Source: DATAVB01 sp036267955
GTDB lineage: Bacteria; Actinomycetota; Actinomycetes; Mycobacteriales; QHCD01
DNA: 64,000 bases
Assembly (NCBI GenBank): GCA_036267955.1
Contig: DATAVB010000092.1
Span: forward strand, 62,001-126,000
Direction: 5' to 3'
Of the stretch, positions 59,214 through 64,000 are shown in pieces (the first letter of the stretch is position 1; every line of letters begins with the position of its first letter). Below the pieces are notes generated by a model. It saw nothing but the letters and a program-made list of their open reading frames with translations. It had not been told where the DNA came from and did no database searches. The position numbers and the translations under genes are program-made.

Positions 59214-60131
59214 ATGTCTGCAGATCCCAACGTCCGGGCGACTGACGCACGCCCCTTCGGTCGCGTGCTCACGGCGATGATCACCCCGTTCACCTCCGAC
59301 GGCGGTCTCGACCTCGCTGGCGCCCAGCGCCTGGCGACCCACCTCGTGGACGAGGGTGGCAACGACGGCCTGGTCATCAGCGGTACGACCGGCGAGTCGC
59401 CGACCACCACTGACGAGGAGAAAGAGCACCTGCTGCGTGCGGTCGTCGAGGCCGTCGGTGACCGCGCGTCGGTGATCGCCGGGGTCGGCACCAACGACAC
59501 CGCACATACCGTCCACCTGGCCCAAGCCGCCGAAAAGGCTGGTGCGCAAGGACTTCTGGTCGTCAGTCCGTACTACAGCAAGCCGCCGCAGGCCGGCCTG
59601 CTCGCCCATTTCCGGACCGTCGCGGACGCCACCGGGTTGCCCTGCCTGCTCTACGACATCCCCGGGCGGACCGGCGTACCGATCGAGACCGAGACACTGG
59701 TCGCCCTCGCCGAGCATCCGCGGATCGTCGCGGTGAAGGACGCCAAGGGAGACCTGGAAGCCAGCGCCTGGGTGCTGGCCCGCACCGGGCTCGCCTACTA
59801 CTCGGGCGATGACAAGGTCACCCTGCCGCTGCTGTCCGTCGGCGGTGTCGGCGTCGTCGGCGTCCCGACCCACGTCGTAGGGGTCCGCACCGGCCAGATG
59901 ATCCGGGCGTACGAGAACGGCGACGTCGCCGGCGCGCTGGCGCTGCATCGCGGGATGTTGCCGGTTTACAGCGGCTTCTTCCGTACCCAGGGCGTCATTC
60001 TCACCAAGGCCGCGCTGCGGCTGCTCGGACTGCCCGGCGGTCCGGTGCGTTCGCCGCTCGTCGATGCCACACCCGACCAGATCACCCAACTGCGGAAGGA
60101 TCTCGCCGATGCCGGCGTGGGCGCCTCATGA
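59214..60131 (+). CDS. dapA: 4-hydroxy-tetrahydrodipicolinate synthase
   Basis: A 305-residue TIM-barrel lyase that condenses pyruvate with aspartate semialdehyde at the entry to lysine and diaminopimelate synthesis. The Schiff-base Lys175 is in VAVKDAKGD, Tyr147 in LLYDIPGRTG, and the GTTGESPTT loop is conserved. ATG 59214 is the only start fitting the family. The gene overlaps rnj by four bases (ATGA). Confidence 0.94.
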   Translation: MSADPNVRATDARPFGRVLTAMITPFTSDGGLDLAGAQRLATHLVDEGGNDGLVISGTTGESPTTTDEEKEHLLRAVVEAVGDRASVIAGVGTNDTAHTVHLAQAAEKAGAQGLLVVSPYYSKPPQAGLLAHFRTVADATGLPCLLYDIPGRTGVPIETETLVALAEHPRIVAVKDAKGDLEASAWVLARTGLAYYSGDDKVTLPLLSVGGVGVVGVPTHVVGVRTGQMIRAYENGDVAGALALHRGMLPVYSGFFRTQGVILTKAALRLLGLPGGPVRSPLVDATPDQITQLRKDLADAGVGAS

Positions 60132-61816
60132 GTAGACCGCACCGCGACCTGACCGCGCCGCCGGAGCTTCCCCAGCACGGCCTGCGGGTCATCCCGCTGG
60201 GCGGGATCGGCGAAATCGGCCGCAACATGACGGTCTTCGAGCACGCCGGCAAGCTGCTCATCGTCGACTGCGGAGTGCTGTTCCCCGAAGAGCACCAGCC
60301 CGGCGTCGACCTGATCCTGCCGGACTTCAGTTACCTGCGGGACCGGTACGAGGACGTCGTCGGCGTCGTGCTCACGCACGGCCACGAGGACCACATCGGC
60401 GCGGTGCCGTACCTCCTGCGGGAGGCGCCGGACCTGCCGCTGGTCGGCTCCACCTTCACCCTGGCGCTGGTCGAGGCAAAGCTGCGCGAGCACCGGATCA
60501 AGCCGTACTCGCTGACCGTTGCGGAGGGACAGCGCGAGCGGCTCGGCCCGTTCGACCTGGAATTCCTGTCGGTCAATCACTCGATCCCCGATGCCCTCGC
60601 CGTCGCGATCCGCACCGAGGCCGGGCTCGTGCTGCACACCGGCGACTTCAAGATGGACCAGCTGCCGCTCGACGGCCGGCTGACCGACCTCGGCGGCTTC
60701 GCCCGGCTCGGCGCCGAGGGCGTCGACCTGTTGCTCGCCGACTCGACCAACGCCGAGGTGCCCGGCTTCGTCACCTCTGAACGGGAGATCGGCCCGGTCC
60801 TGGACGGCGTCGTACGGGATGCCAAACGCAAGGTCATCGTCGCCTGTTTCTCCTCGCACGTGCACCGGGTCCAGCAGGTGCTCGACACGGCCGCCGCGCA
60901 CAACCGCAACGTGGCCTTCGTCGGTCGCTCGATGGTGCGGAACATGGGTGTGGCAAGGGATCTGGGGCTGCTCACCGTGCCGCCGGGCCTGATGGTCAGC
61001 ATGGACGAGGCCGCCTCGATGCCCGACGAACGGGTGGTGCTGGTCTCCACCGGGTCGCAGGGCGAGCCGCTCTCCGCGCTGGCCCGGATGGCCAACCACG
61101 AGCATCGGCAGATCAGCGTGCGACCGGGCGACACCGTCATCCTGGCCTCGTCCCTGGTGCCCGGCAACGAGACCGCGGTCTACGGCGTGATCAACGGACT
61201 GGCCCGGCTCGGCGCCACCGTCGTACACAAGGAGGTCGCCAAGGTGCACGTCTCCGGACATGCGCCGGCCGGTGAGCTCCTCTACGTCCTGAACGCGACC
61301 CGGCCGAGCAACCTGATGCCGGTGCACGGCGAGTGGCGACACCTGCGGGCGCACGGCCGGTTGGCCGAACTGACCGGGCTGGCACCGGAGCGGGTGGTGC
61401 TCGCCGAGGACGGCGTCGTCGTCGACCTGGTCGACGGATTGGCCGAGATCACCGGCGCGGTCGACTGCGGCTTCGTCTACGTCGACGGCCTCGAGGTCGG
61501 CGACGTCGGCGAGGAGACGCTGCGCGACCGGCGGATCCTCGGTGACGAGGGCTTCATCGCGATCACGATCATCGTCGACTCGGTCACCGGCAAATCGACC
61601 GGACCGCCGCACGTCTCCGGGCGCGGGTTCTCCGACGAGCCGGGAGCGATCGCGGCCGTCGTACCGCTGATTGAGGCGGAGCTGGACCGGGCGGCTGCCG
61701 ACGGCATCAGCGACGCGCACCGGCTGGCGCAGATGGTCCGCCGGGTCGTCGGCCGCTGGGTGTCGGACACCTACCGCCGACGTCCGATGATCATCCCGAC
61801 CGTCCTGACGGTCTGA
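60128..61816 (+). CDS. rnj: Ribonuclease J
   Basis: A 562-residue metallo-beta-lactamase/beta-CASP ribonuclease with endo- and 5'-exonuclease activity in RNA decay and maturation. The zinc motif HxHxDH is His84-Gly-His86-Glu-Asp88-His89 in VVLTHGHEDHIGAVP; GEIGRNMTVFE, HTGDFKMD and the beta-CASP motif SGHAPAGELLYVLNATRPSNLMP-type region are present. The start overlaps dapA (ATGA). A family A hairpin follows the gene at 61830-61891. In related genomes ftsK often follows; here a LacI gene converges instead. Confidence 0.95.
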   Translation: MSRPHRDLTAPPELPQHGLRVIPLGGIGEIGRNMTVFEHAGKLLIVDCGVLFPEEHQPGVDLILPDFSYLRDRYEDVVGVVLTHGHEDHIGAVPYLLREAPDLPLVGSTFTLALVEAKLREHRIKPYSLTVAEGQRERLGPFDLEFLSVNHSIPDALAVAIRTEAGLVLHTGDFKMDQLPLDGRLTDLGGFARLGAEGVDLLLADSTNAEVPGFVTSEREIGPVLDGVVRDAKRKVIVACFSSHVHRVQQVLDTAAAHNRNVAFVGRSMVRNMGVARDLGLLTVPPGLMVSMDEAASMPDERVVLVSTGSQGEPLSALARMANHEHRQISVRPGDTVILASSLVPGNETAVYGVINGLARLGATVVHKEVAKVHVSGHAPAGELLYVLNATRPSNLMPVHGEWRHLRAHGRLAELTGLAPERVVLAEDGVVVDLVDGLAEITGAVDCGFVYVDGLEVGDVGEETLRDRRILGDEGFIAITIIVDSVTGKSTGPPHVSGRGFSDEPGAIAAVVPLIEAELDRAAADGISDAHRLAQMVRRVVGRWVSDTYRRRPMIIPTVLTV

Positions 61817-61829
61817 GCCCGGTCTTTTT

Positions 61830-61891
61830 GCCGATCCTGACCGTATGGCTGGACAAAGCCGGCATCAGGCAGCCATAAGGTCAAGATCGGC
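61830..61891. terminator. Long hairpin after rnj (repeat family A, copy 2)
   Basis: Outer arms GCCGATCCTGACC (61830-61842) and GGTCAAGATCGGC (61879-61891) pair at 12 of 13 positions; inner arms TATGGCTG (61844-61851) and CAGCCATA (61870-61877) are perfect. Outer arm and GGCTGG element match the hairpin at 11232-11295. It lies between convergent rnj and LacI genes and follows TCTTTTTG, so it may serve as terminator for both. Confidence 0.65.
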
Positions 61892-61929
61892 GGGGGACTT
61901 GGGCGGCGGGGCCGCCGCGAAGAGTCCGC

Positions 61930-62922
61930 TCAGCTGGATTTGCGGACCACCAGGGTGGTCGGCAACGTCGCCGAGGCGACCTGCTCGCCCTCGATCCGGC
62001 GCAGCAGCAGCTGGGTCATCAGCCGGCCCTGTTCGTCCAGCGGCTGACGCACTGTGCTCAGCGGGGGATCGGTGTACTGGGCGGCGTCCACATCGTCGAA
62101 GCCGACGATGGCCACGTCGTCCGGGACCCGCCGACCGGCCGAGCGCAGGGCGGCCAGCGCCCCCTCGGCCATCATGTCGGAGGCGACGAACACCGCGTCC
62201 AGCTCGGGGTTGTGGGCGAGCAACTTCAACATCGCCCGTTCGCCGGACAGCCGACTGAAATCCCCGTACGCAACGAGTTCCGGCTGACCGGCAGGGAGGG
62301 CCTTGCGGTAGCCGGCGAGCCGGTCGACGCCGGCGCACATGTCCGGTGGTCCGGCGATGGTGGCGATGTGCTGCCGGCCGCGGTCGACAAGATGCTCGAC
62401 CGCATCCCGCGCGCCGGCGACATTGTCATTGTCGACATAGATCGCCTGACTGCCCTCGGTCAACGGTCGGCCGCCGACGACGGTCAGGACTCCGGTGTTC
62501 TCCAACACGTCGGTGCCGTGGGCCGAGACCAGCAGTGCGCCGTCGACGTGGCCCCCGCGCAGGTAGCTGACCAACCGCTCCAGCCGCTCGGGCGAACGGG
62601 CGAGGGTGAGTACCAGTTGCAGATCGGTCGTCGCCAGTTCGTCGGAGACCGCGCGCATGATGCCTAACAGATAGGGATCGGAGAAGAACCGGGCGTCCGA
62701 CTCGGGCACGACCAGCGCGATCGAATCGGTGCGCCGGGTCACCAGGCTGCGGGCGGCGCGATTGGGCACGTAGCCGGTGCGGGCGATCGCCTCGTCGACC
62801 AGGCGGCGCGCCTGCGGGCTGACCTTGGGGAAGTTGTTGATGACCCGCGAGACCGTGGCCCGGGACACCCCGGCGACCTCCGCCACGGTCTCCAGCGTCG
62901 GGTGCCCAGACGCGTCAGCCAC
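61930..62922 (-). CDS. LacI family transcriptional regulator
   Basis: A 330-residue LacI/GalR regulator: HTH and hinge at residues ~9-60 (TLETVAEVAGVSRATVSRVI, then NNFPKVSP and YVPNRAARSL), then the periplasmic-binding-like sugar domain (VVPESDARFFSDP to VGFDDVDAAQY). Such proteins repress sugar genes, but no sugar operon lies beside it here; the target may be distant. It converges with rnj. A partly palindromic GCGCGAAAGCGCTC upstream may be its own operator. Confidence 0.9.
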   Translation of the reverse strand: MADASGHPTLETVAEVAGVSRATVSRVINNFPKVSPQARRLVDEAIARTGYVPNRAARSLVTRRTDSIALVVPESDARFFSDPYLLGIMRAVSDELATTDLQLVLTLARSPERLERLVSYLRGGHVDGALLVSAHGTDVLENTGVLTVVGGRPLTEGSQAIYVDNDNVAGARDAVEHLVDRGRQHIATIAGPPDMCAGVDRLAGYRKALPAGQPELVAYGDFSRLSGERAMLKLLAHNPELDAVFVASDMMAEGALAALRSAGRRVPDDVAIVGFDDVDAAQYTDPPLSTVRQPLDEQGRLMTQLLLRRIEGEQVASATLPTTLVVRKSS

Positions 62923-62963
62923 GCGTTCCTCCTACCCCGCGGTCATTTGGTGGGTTATCAGTA

Positions 62964-62979
62964 TGCGCGAAAGCGCTCA
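62964..62979. promoter_or_regulatory. Candidate LacI-type operator
   Basis: TGCGCGAAAGCGCTCA, a partly symmetric 16-base site with an AGCGCT core, stands 41 bases upstream of the LacI gene start. LacI-family operators in actinobacteria often carry such GAAAGCGCT-type halves with a central CG or GC. Likely autoregulatory, but symmetry is imperfect. Confidence 0.4.
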
Positions 62980-63010
62980 CACCACAAGCCCCCAAGGCGG
63001 CTCCGGCCGA

Positions 63011-64000
63011 TCAGCGGACTGCGGTGTCGGCGGTGGCGGTGCCGACGCCCGCGATAGCCCAGCGCACCGAATACCGGCCGGGCGACAAGGCCCCGTCCAC
63101 GGTCATGGTGAGCCTGCTGCTCTTCCCCGGCTGGATGATCCGAGGGGTGGGCGGGCAGTTGATCGATCCGCCGGTGACGGTCGTTGCGTGCGCGCCGTCC
63201 AGCACGATGCCGAAACTCGGGCAGGGTGCCAGGACGACGGCCTCCGTGCCGTGATTGGCGAGGGTGACGTGGAACGTCGTGGACTGGCCGCGCGGCGTCG
63301 TCGCCGGGAAATCGAGGGTCGCGAACAGGTCGCTCCATGAGCCGGGCTGGAACGCCACCGGATGGCCCGGGGTGCTGAACGGCCCGTACCAATATGCGGT
63401 GACACCGCTTCCTGCCCGACAGGCGCCGAGCCCGGTGACAGGCAGGGTCAGCGTTCCTTGTCCGGACCGGAGCTGCGCCCGGAGACCGGGTGCGGGACAG
63501 GACGGCTCGGTCTTCGGTCGGACGTACATCGTCGCAGTCTGGCCAGGCCTGAGCAGGACCGGGACGAACTCCGGCACGTTGGTCGGGAATTCCGGCCGCG
63601 GATCCAGACCGCGACCTCGCACCGTGCCGGACCGGTCCACGAACCGCAGCGCATTGGAGCCGTCGGCGAGCATGCCGGGCAGCGAGCACGATGTCGCCGA
63701 GGTCTTCAGTCGCAGTCGCAGGTCGCCGGTCAGCTGACCGGCGGTGCGGTGGAAGGCGAAGGTGCCGGTCAGTGCGTCGGCTGCACAGTACGAGATCTGC
63801 GCCGGTCGACCGATCATGCGAACGAATGGGGCCGGGACGACGGCGCCGGTCGCATAGGGCACCAACAGCTGAGCTGTGGGCGCCGGTTGGTGCGTGGCCG
63901 GCGCGTGCTTGTCGGCCGGGAGCGGGTTCACTGCGACCACTATGACGACCGCGATGACGACCGCGGCGGCTGTGGCCGCCAGCCACCAGCGTCGGCCGGG
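63011..64000 (-). CDS. DUF4232-like exported protein (5' end beyond window)
   Basis: The open frame continues past the right edge, so the start is not visible; 329 codons plus stop are present. An N-terminal membrane helix (LAATAAAVVIAVVIVVAV) follows RRWW at the edge, then a Pro/Ala-rich linker and a long extracytoplasmic part with two similar halves, including YCAADALTGTFAFHRTAG, LRLKTSATSCSLPG and CPPTPRIIQPGKSSRLTMTV. The pattern fits DUF4232-type exported proteins of actinobacteria, function unknown. It lies upstream of the LacI gene on the same strand, 88 bases away. Confidence 0.65.
   Translation of the reverse strand, partial: PGRRWWLAATAAAVVIAVVIVVAVNPLPADKHAPATHQPAPTAQLLVPYATGAVVPAPFVRMIGRPAQISYCAADALTGTFAFHRTAGQLTGDLRLRLKTSATSCSLPGMLADGSNALRFVDRSGTVRGRGLDPRPEFPTNVPEFVPVLLRPGQTATMYVRPKTEPSCPAPGLRAQLRSGQGTLTLPVTGLGACRAGSGVTAYWYGPFSTPGHPVAFQPGSWSDLFATLDFPATTPRGQSTTFHVTLANHGTEAVVLAPCPSFGIVLDGAHATTVTGGSINCPPTPRIIQPGKSSRLTMTVDGALSPGRYSVRWAIAGVGTATADTAVR

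Noticed and set aside
60128..61720. Long minus-strand frames opposite rnj, purH and other genes
   Set aside because: These are typical shadow frames in high-GC DNA; the opposite strand carries intact catalytic motifs.
1..64000. tRNA, rRNA or known riboswitch genes
   Set aside because: Gaps were read on both strands; no cloverleaf, CCA-ending tRNA, B12-box or other familiar riboswitch core was recognised. A covariance search would be decisive.
1..64000. Insertion sequence, prophage or integrative element
   Set aside because: No transposase, integrase or phage gene and no target-site duplication pattern was found; the repeats are short and non-coding.

Overview
The window is high-GC actinobacterial chromosome, without rRNA, tRNA, CRISPR, integrase or transposase genes that I could find. 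The assignment rests on gene order and gene type: sucC-sucD, an Rv0954-like and a PerM-like membrane protein, purN and purH, then DUF3017, mdh and icd in one direction; thyX-dapA-rnj; a dimeric mycobacterial-type NADP-isocitrate dehydrogenase; a standalone B12-binding domain; frequent GTG/TTG starts. I cannot name the genus.

Layout. 1-4.1 kb: a coupled PEP-mutase-like/AhpD-like pair divergent from a MocR regulator, an amidohydrolase, and a GbsR/MarR-type repressor. 4.2-11.2 kb: a complete peptide ABC importer operon with an M14 carboxypeptidase gene inserted after the binding protein; the divergent repressor and a TTCAAT-N4-ATTGAA palindrome suggest its control. 11.4-20.2 kb: DoxX, then a leftward nucleoside uptake and salvage operon (BMP lipoprotein, double ATPase, two permeases, cdd, deoA, add). 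20.6-28.8 kb: esterase, D-Ala-D-Ala carboxypeptidase, DMT transporter, a repeat-packed convergent gap, YihY, a 2H phosphoesterase, trpS and a CNNM/CBS protein. 28.9-33.3 kb: galE, galK, a UMF1-type transporter, a nucleoside hydrolase. 33.3-39.1 kb: GH172-type protein, DinB, a hydrolase pseudogene, TetR with a clear operator facing a DrrAB-type exporter, and a glycerophosphodiesterase. 39.3-50.7 kb: the TCA/purine block. 50.8-56.5 kb: B12-binding protein, DUF2127 protein, two acetyltransferases, an L,D-transpeptidase-like lipoprotein, DedA, a YcaQ-like glycosylase. 56.5-58.1 kb: a three-gene cassette (RHH regulator, DUF4097, 56-residue basic protein) with phased operators at its start codon. 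58.2-62.9 kb: thyX, dapA, rnj, LacI regulator. The right edge cuts a DUF4232-like gene.

The least explained content is intergenic. Seven long inverted repeats fall into three sequence families (A: ends in GCCGATCTTGA; B: ends in CATGATC with a GCTATAGC centre; C: ends in CGTGATCATG with a CGACACGCC loop). Further tandem and palindromic repeats crowd 24.27-24.70 kb, and a 23-base repeat occurs both between add and deoA and in frame inside purH. These, the RHH-DUF4097 cassette and the dapA leader are the best candidates for something undescribed; none can be called a new system from sequence alone.
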